A stretch of DNA of 64,000 nt from Siphonodentalium dalli. Lineage: Eukaryota; Mollusca; Scaphopoda; Gadilida; Siphonodentaliidae. Location of the stretch: NCBI GenBank assembly GCA_032622095.1, contig CP136065.1, positions 99,391,343-99,455,342 on the forward strand, in the 5' to 3' direction. Position 1 is the first letter of the stretch, and every line of letters starts with the position of its first letter. Of this stretch, positions 1 through 13,400 are shown piece after piece. The translations under genes and the position numbers were made by a program. The notes beneath the pieces were generated by a model. That model was not told the DNA's origin, made no database searches, and saw only the letters and a program-made list of their open reading frames with translations.

Positions 1-2978
1 TCTCCGCCCACACGCCACCAACCCGGACCTTGTATCCTGGAATTATTTCGCGACCCCACCCACCCTCACCCCCTGTCATCAGAGCGAATAAATTGACCCA
101 ATGCTTTTATTCTTGATCGTATATTACGATACATCTCCATTCTAACCAAAAACCTTTATACATTAACATGTAATGTGTATGTTGCTTGTTACCATATTCT
201 TGTTGGAACATTTCATGTACAGTCATAAATTTATGTCAACACCAAACTAGTTTATACGGATTGATTCACTATTGTACTGACATTGAGTATTACATTTATA
301 TAAATCCTGTTTCCTGATCGAATGTGTTGTTTTCTTGGTCCTACATATACACAATGTTTCTGACCAACGGGGCAAAACCCTTCTATGTGGATATAATTTT
401 TTTCCATGCAGGTTAATGAGAACACTAACGATAATTCAAATCCGACTGATGATAACAATATGACGTGCATATTCGGACGACTGCATTTATATAGGTTTTA
501 ACAAGAGCATCGCTAGGGTGTGGCAATATACGCCCTTTAGCCATTTCGAATTGTACTACCGCAAAATAAAATAATAATTTGAGCTTACATTTGAAGAATA
601 TCTGATATACCCCTAATTTCAATGCCAAAATGCGGTCGAATTATAAGTCGAAAAATGGCCGTAACTCATGTGAAAATAATTAGACAAAACCAATATTCGA
701 ACTTGGCCTGTATCGTTAGCTGGGAAATACACATATTTTGGTTCAGATCAAATAATCCAAAACTTGAGTTATCGATCGGAAACCAAAAATGTTAACGGAA
801 GGACGGACAGACAGATTGACGCACGGACGGACAGACTGATTACATCATACGACCTTTTTTCAAAAGGGTTTATAAAAACGGGACCTATTATATTTTGATC
901 TGTACGTCCGTCTGTTCACAATTCGTTCCTGGATGATATAGCTTTAGTTCTCCTGAACTAATTGTAATGAAATTTGGTATGTAGTTCATTAACACAAAAT
1001 GTAGATAAACTTCTATTTTGGGGTCCGGTCGCTCATTAATATCGAAGTTATCATTGAAGTGCGTGTTCAAATATCGTCCGCCCGCCCGTTTTGATCAAAG
1101 TTACACACCTTTTTCGACTATGAAATTTTGATTTTATTGTTTCCTGTTGATAACTATGGTTATGGTTGGTTTATCACCACCAAACTTAGTATGTCTCTGA
1201 TTTGACTCAAAACACAAGTTCCGCTGAATTGGGGATTTATCCAATGATTCTCACCAGATTGATGGGCCCTTTTGGTTTTCAGCTGATAACTCCAAGCTAT
1301 GGAATCCTTCCAACATACACTTTGTAATAAAAGGTCGCTGACCAAAATTCCCCCCGACGAAGGTGGCAGGTTTGAAGGATTTGTGGGTTTCAGACCCCTA
1401 TAATTATATACAACAAACTGTAGGAGGAATTGATTACACCAATATGATACAAATTGAATATTCAATAAATGTGTTGCACATCTTCAATGTATCGAGAAAG
1501 AGTTAATAACTCTAAAATAAAAAAAAAACATAAAACATTTCTATGTCGAAAAATGGCAATAACTCCGCCAAAATTACTCCGACTATAAATTCAAAAACGC
1601 AGGTTCCCATGCTTGTTGACATCTGTCCCAAGTTGCCAATTGTCGAGGGGACAACAAGCCAATGGGCGTATTATGCGACCGTGGCGGTCCTCTTGTTACA
1701 CTCTGCATTGAAAGTGTCTCAAAATTGAAAGCAATAATGAATACCATCTGCTACATGTAGATATCATTCTCCCCATACTGGTTCGTGAAATTTCATGATT
1801 CGAACACATGGAGACTTCATACAATGACGTTCTGACTCGAGCACCCTAACAACCGGTTGAGATGGAAAATGATATCAACATAAAACAGTTTGCCCAATCA
1901 GAGGTTAGTACCGGTGCGATGGTCCATCTGTTACCTTTGTCGTATTTTAATGCCTATGCATGCAACTCCAACCTACGATGGCTCAGATATTTAGAGATAC
2001 CCCAGCCAACGTTGAGACATGCATATCTAGATATATATTGTTTAATCGTACTATAAGGCAATAACTACATCATAAATGGATGGACCAAGTCGTTTGTATG
2101 TGGGCATTGTTTTTCTGGATTCTTCATGGTCGGTCAGCATATCATATGGCTCATTCAAATCTGAACTGCCAACGACTGAGTTACATGTAGATTCAAAGAT
2201 GTAACAAGAGTGTTTTATGGACACACTTACCACGGACGCAGTCTTCACTCTAAGGGGCATAACTATATAACATGTAATTGACTATCCCTTTTGCATTATG
2301 ATTATCGGCCATCCCCGATATTGGTTATATAACTCAAATATGGCAACAGAAACCAAGTTGTTACGGATGCACGCCCTATGGGAACCCATTGGCATTTAAC
2401 CGTTAACGGTCCAGACAGAAGTGAGCACATGCAATGATTTTACTTCTACGATATGAGAACAAACGCGTCGCTAAAGGGCGTGGCAAAATACGTCCGTTGT
2501 AATTCCAACAAAGGGTCATAACTCTGGTAAAAATTGGGGGGTATACATGATAACCCAAATTAGAACTTGACCTGTATTTTGCACTAGTAAACGCATACAC
2601 GAAATTTCATTCCATTCAGTTCAGACTTACCAAAATTATCAACCGGAAACGAAAATTGAGTGCGAATTCGAACAAAAAAAGCCAGAACTCTGGTTAAAAT
2701 TGGTGGGCTAAACCCGAATTCGAATTTTACCTGTATTTTGTGCTAGTCTGTGAAACCACAAACCAAATTTCATTCCATTCAGTTGATAATTTCTAAAGTT
2801 ATCATCGGGAAACCAAAAGCGAATGAAAGTTCACAGACCAATAATAATAGGTCCCGTCTGTTTGTTTTTAAACTGGCGTATTAAAAGTGGGAATAGAACA
2901 TGGCAGAAGAGCATAGTTAATATTTAATTTAATTTATTTAAAGGCTTGAACATTATTTATTACTATACATGGATACAC
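1..2978. repeat. 3-kb near-identical block, copy 1 (truncated by window start)
   Basis: Bases 1-2978 recur at 4871-7848 at a constant offset of 4870. I found six substitutions (at 788, 814, 1465, 2117, 2203 and 2594) and no indels, about 99.8% identity. The block is a patchwork of older dispersed repeat modules (runs of gacggacagac, a caaaagggtttataaaaacgg motif); a diverged inverted relative of the 480-860 part lies near 58600-59140. No coding sequence was recognised. The homology stops just after a shared ggatacac. The left limit is not visible because the window starts inside the block. Confidence 0.9.
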
Positions 2979-2994
2979 CACCGCTCCCCCAAAT

Positions 2995-3240
2995 ATACAA
3001 CTCGTAAACGACTTGCAAGTCGACTTCCAACAACTCGTTATAAAGGCTTGCAAGTCGTCATATATATATACCGACTTCCAACAACTCGTTATAACGACTT
3101 GTGAGTCGTTATATAATGAGTTTCCGGAAGTCGTTATAATGACTTGTATATAGAAATAACAACAAACGTTATAACGACTGGTTTTTATTATTACAAGTCG
3201 TTATAACAACTTTCACAACTCGTTATAACGAGTGGAATAG
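2995..3240. repeat. Array of short palindromes built on CGTTATAACG
   Basis: In about 240 bp the self-complementary core CGTTATAACG and its half-sites (ACTCGTTATA, TATAACGACT, CGACTTGCAAGTCG, CTTCCAACAACTCG) recur with variable spacing. It lies in the spacer between the two 3-kb blocks, about 0.55 kb before a second palindrome array. No terminal repeats or coding sequence were seen. It may be a decayed foldback element. Confidence 0.6.
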
Positions 3241-3791
3241 ATATATTTTGGTTCCTCTTCAAAATTGTATGGTATGTGTATAATGTTATCTGGGAATTCG
3301 AATATTAAGTGAACCTTTAATAAATTGAGGTAGTGTGTGAAGGCATCCTTAGGATCGGCACGAATTCATATAATATGAACATTTGTTTTCACCCTTCAGA
3401 AAATCCCATGCAGTTTCCATATTTTTGGAATTGGAAATCTCAAAACAAAGTAACTCAAAACAGAAACTAATTATTGAGCTGAATTGTCTGAACTGCATGA
3501 TTTCGATGTGATGTAGTATAACATAGATTTGTTGCTTCGTCAGCGGGGGGGGAGGTCTGCGGGGAAATCCAGGATACAATGTTTAAATTTGTGTTGTTTT
3601 AATTGTTAGGGTCCGCCCAACACCCGAGAAAGCAATATTTTTTTCAAGGGCAATTGGGGAAAACACTGGCTAATTAAACTTGTCAAATAAGGTTCAGCAA
3701 CGGTATACCCACAGGTTACCCGCACCATTATATATACGACAAAGATGTGAATGCACAGCACGGCATTGTCTAAACGTGGTGACCATCTATG
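3241..3791. other. No gene recognised
   Basis: AT-rich spacer between the two palindrome arrays. It contains a short run of G (about 3545) and no convincing exon on either strand. Confidence 0.5.
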
Positions 3792-4692
3792 GGGCGCCGT
3801 TCCTCTATTTATCCCCTATTTAGAGATATCTCCAATTCATTTGGAGATATCTCCAATTCATTAAGAGATATCTCCAATTGTTATGAGATATCTCCAATTG
3901 TCAATGAGATATCTCCATAATAATATGGAGATATCTCTAAATCAATAGCAGATATCTCTTAATTCACGAGGAGATATATCTCTTAGCCACGAGGAGATAT
4001 CTCCAAATCTACGCGATATGCAGATATCTCGAATTAAGAGATATCTCCAATTCATTAGCAGATATCTCTTAATTCACTAGGAGATATCTCTTAGTAACAT
4101 GATTTAGAGATATCTCTTAATTCGCGAGGAGATACCTCTTAGTCATTTGGAGATATCTCTTAATGCTGTCGAATTGGAGATATATCTCTTCGTGGTCGAG
4201 GAGATATCTCTTTAAGCCTTCCCAGTCATCACTGCCGAATTGGAGATATCTCTTAGTGATCGAGGAGATATCTCTTAATTCAGCAGCCTAAGAGATATCT
4301 CCAAATGGCTAAGAGATATCTCCTTGCGAATTAAGAGATATCTCTAAATCACTATAGGAGATATCTCCTCGCGAATTAAGATATATCTCTAAATCATGCC
4401 ACTAAGAGATATATCTCCTCGGGAATTAAGAGATATCTGCTAATGAATTGGAGATATCTCTTAATTAACGAGGAGATATCTCTTAGTCATTTGGAAATAT
4501 CTCTTAATTGAACGAAGAGATATCTCCTCGGTCATGTCGATTAAGAGATATCTCTAAATTGCTAGCAGATATCTCTTAATTCGCGAGGAGATATCTCTAA
4601 ATCGCTAGGATATATCTCTTAATTCACGAGGAGATATCTCTTAGCCACGAGGAGATATCTTCAAATAGGGGATAAATAGAGGAACGGCGCCC
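3792..4692. mobile_element. Foldback MITE-like element made of AGATATCT palindromes
   Basis: The ends are perfect 30-bp inverted repeats: 3792-3821 is the exact reverse complement of 4663-4692, and an imperfect extension includes ATCTAT outside each end. Between them I count about 37 copies of the palindrome GAGATATCTC or close variants (about 30 with exact AGATATCT), separated by 5-20 bp spacers. The inner arms also pair with each other: the stretch near 4030-4130 is a near reverse complement of about 4365-4470, spacers included. The whole element could thus fold as one hairpin about a centre near 4235, as well as into many small ones. No ORF. A clear target-site duplication was not found. 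Confidence 0.8.
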
Positions 4693-4870
4693 GGATAGAT
4701 TACCAAATGGTCGCACAGACTGTTTCCATTATATTCCATCTGCAGTCTGTTCCAGTAATAAACAATAACAAGTGATTGAAGAACACATCGACAAAATATA
4801 TGTTTTCTTTGCAAATGACAGAAACCACAGGGAACCTGCATGTAAAAACCACATGGGCTCTGCATGTAAC

Positions 4871-7848
4871 TCTCCGCCCACACGCCACCAACCCGGACCT
4901 TGTATCCTGGAATTATTTCGCGACCCCACCCACCCTCACCCCCTGTCATCAGAGCGAATAAATTGACCCAATGCTTTTATTCTTGATCGTATATTACGAT
5001 ACATCTCCATTCTAACCAAAAACCTTTATACATTAACATGTAATGTGTATGTTGCTTGTTACCATATTCTTGTTGGAACATTTCATGTACAGTCATAAAT
5101 TTATGTCAACACCAAACTAGTTTATACGGATTGATTCACTATTGTACTGACATTGAGTATTACATTTATATAAATCCTGTTTCCTGATCGAATGTGTTGT
5201 TTTCTTGGTCCTACATATACACAATGTTTCTGACCAACGGGGCAAAACCCTTCTATGTGGATATAATTTTTTTCCATGCAGGTTAATGAGAACACTAACG
5301 ATAATTCAAATCCGACTGATGATAACAATATGACGTGCATATTCGGACGACTGCATTTATATAGGTTTTAACAAGAGCATCGCTAGGGTGTGGCAATATA
5401 CGCCCTTTAGCCATTTCGAATTGTACTACCGCAAAATAAAATAATAATTTGAGCTTACATTTGAAGAATATCTGATATACCCCTAATTTCAATGCCAAAA
5501 TGCGGTCGAATTATAAGTCGAAAAATGGCCGTAACTCATGTGAAAATAATTAGACAAAACCAATATTCGAACTTGGCCTGTATCGTTAGCTGGGAAATAC
5601 ACATATTTTGGTTCAGATCAAATAATCCAAAACTTGAGTTATCGATCGGAAACCAAACATGTTAACGGAAGGACGGACAGACATATTGACGCACGGACGG
5701 ACAGACTGATTACATCATACGACCTTTTTTCAAAAGGGTTTATAAAAACGGGACCTATTATATTTTGATCTGTACGTCCGTCTGTTCACAATTCGTTCCT
5801 GGATGATATAGCTTTAGTTCTCCTGAACTAATTGTAATGAAATTTGGTATGTAGTTCATTAACACAAAATGTAGATAAACTTCTATTTTGGGGTCCGGTC
5901 GCTCATTAATATCGAAGTTATCATTGAAGTGCGTGTTCAAATATCGTCCGCCCGCCCGTTTTGATCAAAGTTACACACCTTTTTCGACTATGAAATTTTG
6001 ATTTTATTGTTTCCTGTTGATAACTATGGTTATGGTTGGTTTATCACCACCAAACTTAGTATGTCTCTGATTTGACTCAAAACACAAGTTCCGCTGAATT
6101 GGGGATTTATCCAATGATTCTCACCAGATTGATGGGCCCTTTTGGTTTTCAGCTGATAACTCCAAGCTATGGAATCCTTCCAACATACACTTTGTAATAA
6201 AAGGTCGCTGACCAAAATTCCCCCCGACGAAGGTGGCAGGTTTGAAGGATTTGTGGGTTTCAGACCCCTATAATTATATACAACAAACTGTAGGAGGAAT
6301 TGATTACACCAATATGATACAAATTGAATATTCACTAAATGTGTTGCACATCTTCAATGTATCGAGAAAGAGTTAATAACTCTAAAATAAAAAAAAAACA
6401 TAAAACATTTCTATGTCGAAAAATGGCAATAACTCCGCCAAAATTACTCCGACTATAAATTCAAAAACGCAGGTTCCCATGCTTGTTGACATCTGTCCCA
6501 AGTTGCCAATTGTCGAGGGGACAACAAGCCAATGGGCGTATTATGCGACCGTGGCGGTCCTCTTGTTACACTCTGCATTGAAAGTGTCTCAAAATTGAAA
6601 GCAATAATGAATACCATCTGCTACATGTAGATATCATTCTCCCCATACTGGTTCGTGAAATTTCATGATTCGAACACATGGAGACTTCATACAATGACGT
6701 TCTGACTCGAGCACCCTAACAACCGGTTGAGATGGAAAATGATATCAACATAAAACAGTTTGCCCAATCAGAGGTTAGTACCGGTGCGATGGTCCATCTG
6801 TTACCTTTGTCGTATTTTAATGCCTATGCATGCAACTCCAACCTACGATGGCTCAGATATTTAGAGATACCCCAGCCAACGTTGAGACATGCATATCTAG
6901 ATATATATTGTTTAATCGTACTATAAGGCAATAACTACATCATAAATGGATGGACCAAGTCGTTTGTATGTGGGCATTGTTTTTCTCGATTCTTCATGGT
7001 CGGTCAGCATATCATATGGCTCATTCAAATCTGAACTGCCAACGACTGAGTTACATGTAGATTCAAAGATGTCACAAGAGTGTTTTATGGACACACTTAC
7101 CACGGACGCAGTCTTCACTCTAAGGGGCATAACTATATAACATGTAATTGACTATCCCTTTTGCATTATGATTATCGGCCATCCCCGATATTGGTTATAT
7201 AACTCAAATATGGCAACAGAAACCAAGTTGTTACGGATGCACGCCCTATGGGAACCCATTGGCATTTAACCGTTAACGGTCCAGACAGAAGTGAGCACAT
7301 GCAATGATTTTACTTCTACGATATGAGAACAAACGCGTCGCTAAAGGGCGTGGCAAAATACGTCCGTTGTAATTCCAACAAAGGGTCATAACTCTGGTAA
7401 AAATTGGGGGGTATACATGATAACCCAAATTAGAACTTGACCTGTATTTTGCACTAGTAAACGAATACACGAAATTTCATTCCATTCAGTTCAGACTTAC
7501 CAAAATTATCAACCGGAAACGAAAATTGAGTGCGAATTCGAACAAAAAAAGCCAGAACTCTGGTTAAAATTGGTGGGCTAAACCCGAATTCGAATTTTAC
7601 CTGTATTTTGTGCTAGTCTGTGAAACCACAAACCAAATTTCATTCCATTCAGTTGATAATTTCTAAAGTTATCATCGGGAAACCAAAAGCGAATGAAAGT
7701 TCACAGACCAATAATAATAGGTCCCGTCTGTTTGTTTTTAAACTGGCGTATTAAAAGTGGGAATAGAACATGGCAGAAGAGCATAGTTAATATTTAATTT
7801 AATTTATTTAAAGGCTTGAACATTATTTATTACTATACATGGATACAC
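4871..7848. repeat. 3-kb near-identical block, copy 2
   Basis: Direct-orientation copy of 1-2978. The junction 4870/4871 joins unique spacer to the same bases that open the window, so the duplicated unit is at least 2978 bp and the period is 4870 bp. The right-hand homology ends at 7848. Differences from copy 1 are listed under that entry. Confidence 0.9.
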
Positions 7849-8580
7849 ATGGTTGCTCAATGGTAATTTGATTGTCTCTGTTCCAACCAATTTATAGCAG
7901 AAACGTCTGTGTGGCTAGCAATACATTTTCAATATGAATAAATCGAAATTATTCCAGGTAGATATCAATTAAGCAGGAGATCCAACCAGCTAATTACCCA
8001 TTCCCACTTTGGCAAAGCTTTGTACCCTTCCCCCACTCTTTATGGCGAAAATGACCCCTTGACCCCTAGTGCCTACTCTTGCATGTTCTGAATGAAAAAT
8101 AGACTTCTTATTTTTTGGTAGATGAATTCCATTATTTTGTTCATAGGTGATAGGGATTAAATAAAATACACATATTAATATTTAATTATTTTCATCTTTA
8201 CTAACAAAAACATAAATTTAATAATGATCAAAAGATCTAAACAGTACAAGTAACTGTAGTACATACATGTGTATTACAATGAATACAGTCCCTTCTCATT
8301 TAGTTATCTAAACAAGATAGAGGGTGATAGATTAGATATGTGGTAAGTTCAAGATAAAATAATTTAAAAGCAAATATTATATACTAGTATTGTTCACAAC
8401 ATCAGTGTTTATAAATATTTGTATTATATATTATTCAAAATTTGGTCACAATTATGAAAACTATTCTTACAACGAGCAAATCAAGTTTGAGATATCCATG
8501 AAATTATTGACTATTGTCTTCTGATTTCAAATTAAGGCACATTTCTATATTCTAACGAGAGGCCGATCACGATCGGCAGA
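7849..8580. other. No gene recognised
   Basis: AT-rich sequence past the end of block copy 2. No convincing exon, RNA gene or structured repeat on either strand. Confidence 0.5.
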
Positions 8581-10200
8581 TGTTTAACTCATAATGTATT
8601 GTATCATAGTGGATAGCAAGTGTCTGTGGAATTGAGGACAGGTTAATAATTTTAAGATATTCAACCAGTAATACCAAAGCGATACATGTGAGGGGTGTGT
8701 TATAAACTCTGACATGAAATATGAACAGAGTTGCATGTAAATTATTTTAGTTATCAGATCAGACAGTATATGCATATGGGTTGGGTGGATGTGGTTAATA
8801 TTCTCCAAACTGATCAATCACAAAGAATTTTATAAACAAATGCAACAGATGCAATCCTGTAACCAAGCTGGAATACAGAGTTCAGTCCCCTCGCTATGCT
8901 ACAGTAATGCCCTAAGTAATCGACTCCTTAACCACAGCAGAATTATGGTAACTTTTCAGGATTTAGTTGGAAATATGGCTTGTTGCCATTCATCAGAAAG
9001 CTCTCCACGAGAGCTTTCCGATGAATGGCAACAAGCCATATTTCCGACTAAATCCTGAAAAGTTACCCATTATAAATTCTGCTGTGGTTAAGGAGTCGAT
9101 TACTTAGGGCATTACTGTATGTCTGAACGTTGCCGGCATGTGTATTTTCTTAATTAAATCTACCATTTTTTATTGAAGTGTTTTGTCAGTTACAATTCAT
9201 TCTGGCTTGATCTGGACAATTTTCAAATGAATATGGGGACAACTCAGTTTCTCAGAATAATGCAGAATGAATTATAACCTACAAAAGTCTAAAATAAATA
9301 AATGTGACATTTCTTCACATTACGTGTAGGTGCAGGCGGCAGTGAGTCCTGCATAGGGGACTGAACTCTGCATGGAGCTTGTCCTGTAACATCAGCATCA
9401 ATATATGATATATTATACTTTGGTCTAGTTCTGACACTCTTCCACAGAGCTATTTAATTATCATTCAGCTTTAAATTGACATAGAATATAAACAATAGGA
9501 CTCAATGTTCAAATGATTAGCTACTGTGTTTACGCAATGAGAGAATGTGATTAAATTCAAACAGAGATTTTGCATGTGTATACTGGTATGTACTGCATGA
9601 TGATAGAGGTGTGCCCCTTATATCATTAGTGATTAATTTTCTTTCACAACCAGGTTTTATTGAGATTGGGCAGAGAAGGGGTGAGTGACAACAATTATGA
9701 CTAGAAAGGAAGACCAAAGACAGGGAATATCTGAGTGGTTCAATATCTCATAACCAGAAACAAGTATTTAAGTTATTGATGGCATGTCTCGATTGGATGG
9801 TTGGAAATTGTTAACATTTTAATAACCAATCAATCAATACCAAAATCAATACAAGTGAACAGTGTGCCAAGATAAACTTAATTATAAAATATGAGGATGG
9901 TCAGACGAAATTATTTGATTTATGGCATTGGATAACATGTGTCTATGGGATGGATGGAAAGTGTTAATATTTTCTAAACCAATCAACCAATCAATAGCAA
10001 AACCTATGCAGGTGAGGGGTGTGTCATCATAAACCTGCATATAATATATGAACTTGATCAGAAATCAAATACTGAAGTTATCGCTTCGGAAAGCATGTGT
10101 CTATGGACGGACAGACAAATGACTGATGGTTGATTTGGAAGTCGGTATTATGTGTACCATACACATGGGTACACATAAAATTGGTGGTCCCCTTTTTCAA
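8580..10200. repeat. Degenerate tandem repeat, interrupted by a MITE
   Basis: Diverged units recur near 8600-8800, 9740-9960 and 9950-10120. They share phrases such as gtgaggggtgtgt, gcatgtgtctatggga and aaccaatcaatcaat, with a period of about 150-200 bp. A palindromic MITE (8900-9119) sits inside. The right edge contains a gtgtaccatacacatgggtacac motif; a related inverted motif lies near 29790-29825. Confidence 0.45.
8900..9119. mobile_element. Palindromic MITE, family A (complete)
   Basis: A 220-bp near-perfect palindrome. The left arm begins tacagtaatgccctaag and the right arm ends cttagggcattactgta; the centre lies near 9005 between two forms of gagagctttc. Arm fragments recur at 16329-16440, 18595-18666 and 41371-41482. 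No coding capacity, so a non-autonomous DNA element is the natural reading. Confidence 0.85.
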
Positions 10201-10380
10201 AAGCTTTCAATTCTGAGCAGTTTTGATAGCTAGCTTCATAGACAAGCATTGTGGCTACCTGGGATTTTTCATATTAATATATTTTTTCTTCAATGATGGT
10301 ATTGCAAAGACCAAAGTGTGTGTTAAAAACTTTACAAAAGAAGTGTTTTATCACAGTTCTAATATCTGGCATCACCGCCA

Positions 10381-10475
10381 TCAATGTTTCCAGCCAGCAG
10401 CATGGCCATCAACCATTTGGGGCTCAAGGAAACCTCTAAAGCTTCCCCCATCAGCTGTCCATCGCACACCATATC
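10381..10475 (-). CDS. Uncharacterised 195-aa protein, exon 7 (terminal)
   Basis: Acceptor TTTGTTTCACAG, phase 1 in, TGA at 10383-10381. It encodes YGVRWTADGGS and FRGFLEPQMVDGHAAGWKH, the most distinctive motif of the protein. No obvious AATAAA was identified close downstream on the minus strand. Confidence 0.85.
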
Positions 10476-13400
10476 CTGTGAAACAAAAGCAAACGTGAAA
10501 TAAGGTATAAATTGATACCTTTAGCAGCAGTGGTCCAGGGGAGTAGTTTTATCCAGTGCTATTGTAGCACTTGTATCACATGGGCATGTCATTAACCCTT
10601 TTATGAGCTAGTGCAGCATTAAAGATCCTGTGCAAGTGCATTCTCTTATATATGTGAGTATCCCACAGGGAGCCTCGCATATATAAGAGAATGCACTGGC
10701 TTACAAGGTCAAGGTAAATATTGTTATTCTATTATATATGCGAAGGTCCCTATAGGAGACTCCCATGTATAAGAGAATGCATTGGCACAGGGTTTTTGCA
10801 GAATTTCTGGAAGCTACAGTCAAGAAAGGTCTGACTCTTTAACACTCAAATTGTTTTCTAGCGCAACCCTCAATGACGTGATTTGACGTGGCCACCTAGC
10901 TATTCCTCAGTTGTGTGATTGATGTGTTAGTTTACATGGCAAATTTTCCATTTATCGGTTTATATTCAGTGCTTTATGCTTTTATTATTAAATATGAATA
11001 CTGTGATATAACTGTAGCAGATCAACACGTTGTCAATTTCGGGTCAAGTAAACGGAAGTTTATATCGCTGAGGGCAGTTTAATATGGAATAATCTATTTC
11101 AATTCCGGCTGACACTCGTGGTTAAAATGATTATTCCGTTTCCGATGACAGATTACAACATACCGGTACTGTAATTGTCTTCTAACATTTCCAAATCTGC
11201 CTGAACATACCAAAGATCTATTTCTTCTTGCCAATTTCTTAATAATTATATTGTTTGCGCCAACTTTGCGGCCTAACAATTTGCTTTATTGGAATAAACA
11301 GATCACTTTCTGTTTGATACTGATTCTAGAGTACTTTTCAACAAGGAAATCATAGCTGTGTAAATAATAACCAACACCATATTGTGCCAATTTAATCCTT
11401 TGATTATTCAATGGATCATCCCATTCAGTTAGGGTAAATTTTATTACACACTAGTTGTACATTCCATATGCATCTCCTTGTCAAATGACATATATGACAT
11501 TTGCCTCAACCATGAAACCGGAACTATAAAATAAAAGCTTCATCACACATGACAAACCAAGCCCTGTATGTGCCTAAATAAACCTTGTAACCATGTATTT
11601 CTAATGCACATATTCTAGGACGGGTGGCATGTAATAAACACAGAACGACATGTGTGTTAATGGGTTTGTTGATACAGCACTTGTGCCATCGCAGAAGGAT
11701 AGAATTCGAGGCTGCACCTCTGATCATTCTATCCGTTCACACTAACAATCATGCCATATCAACAAACCCATTAGTATACTCATGTCGTTCTGTGTTATAT
11801 TGCATGATAAACATAGCAAACAGAATGGGACACACATTTTTCAACTTAAAGTACGTCTCTCTATCCCACAAAATTTGTCACTCAAATTTAACATAAGATA
11901 TTACACACAAATATACTGAAAATATACATGTATAACATCATAACATACATGTGAAATAATCTGTTTTACATTTATTTCGGGATGTGGTTCATCTCTGGGG
12001 GTTGGTATGAGTTGGCAGTTGTGGTGCTTTGTCGATTCTTATAATTTTAATCGCAAGCAGTTTTTAAATATAACCGATAACAATATAACATGTTTTACTC
12101 TAGATTTGCAGCAGTGGTATTTCTGTGCTTTTTTTAAACTACTACTGATCAAGATTATGATGTCGAAGCTATGTACGACTGTACAACCCATGGCCGATGT
12201 GGTCGCCTGGTAGAGGAAGCGAATCTCTACTTTTTAAAGGCGATTGTGAGAAATTTATCATCATAAAAGTTGAATTTCATTGGAAACCATTATAATAAAA
12301 AGAATATCTAGCATTTATGAGTGGATACCCAAATCTACATCATATGTGAACGAAACAGATGTTTATTTGCAATCGTTGTGATAATAAACATTTGTCTCAC
12401 TCATCACTCGTAACATAATTCTTGGTATCCACTCTAAAACACTAGATATCCTCTATATATTATGAACTTACCTTCCTCTTGTCGGGCTTCTATAACATAA
12501 ACATCTTGCTGCAAGAGGAAAGAAATATCTGAAGAGACTATTCACAATCAAAGTTAGGCAGACAAAGAAATTTTAAATTGAAAACAAGAGCAGGTTGAAT
12601 AAGCTCTTCAGAACGTGCATTATTATACACACACTCTATGAAATATAATCCCATTTGCTTGGAGTGATCTTTCAATCAAAGATAGGCTTGATCTCAAACT
12701 AGAAGTACAAAATTTTAAAAACAAAAGTACAAAATAAATTGGGAATAAGTTAAATTAAGTGGGCCGTTAAATATAGTGAATCTCTTGAGGGCCAGAATAA
12801 CAACAACATACAAAATATTGGTAAGTACCCACCCACCACCCCATCCCGCCACCCATAGTATCTTATGCGCCGCAGGCGCTCGTATATTGGTAAGTACCCA
12901 CCCACCACCCCATCCCGCCACCCATAGTATCTTTGTGTCGAAATCTCTTTAGTGATGCGGACCGGACCGGTGGATTGGTTGACTGCCATCTTTCACCGAT
13001 TATGAACGCATACTCGCCACCCGATCCTTGTTCAGGGGTATCTACCGACTCTTCCATAATTATGTTCGATTCACATTCTTTGAGTCCTTCCCAGGGAAAC
13101 TTGGCCATATTGAACCATAGATATGCTTGTATTAATTATTGAATGGTTTTGGTCAAATTTGGTGTAATCGTTACAACAGCAAGGTGATAAAATCGGCAGA
13201 ATAATTATAAATGTGATATATATACAACTGAATGTTCTATGGAACCGAGTATAATTGTTTGCTTGTGATAATGTAATTGGATCCACCAGAATCCATTAAA
13301 TTAGTTTGTATCTGTCAATCATTATTGCCCAACTTGAAAAGACTTGTGCGACACATGCAGTCACCCCGGTATCTGTTTTGACACATTTTCAGCATCACAA

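Noticed and set aside
3820-4670. Regularly recurring short palindrome that superficially resembles a CRISPR array
   Set aside because: Spacers are 5-20 bp and themselves repeated, the repeat is only 10 bp, there are no cas genes and the DNA is eukaryotic.
1-7848. The 3-kb blocks as long terminal repeats of a retrotransposon
   Set aside because: The 1.9-kb spacer has no gag or pol sequence, no primer-binding site was seen, and the block is a patchwork of older repeats.
12180-12240. tRNA-like string (ggtcgcctggtagaggaagcg)
   Set aside because: No complete cloverleaf; A- and B-box spacing and the acceptor stem do not fit.
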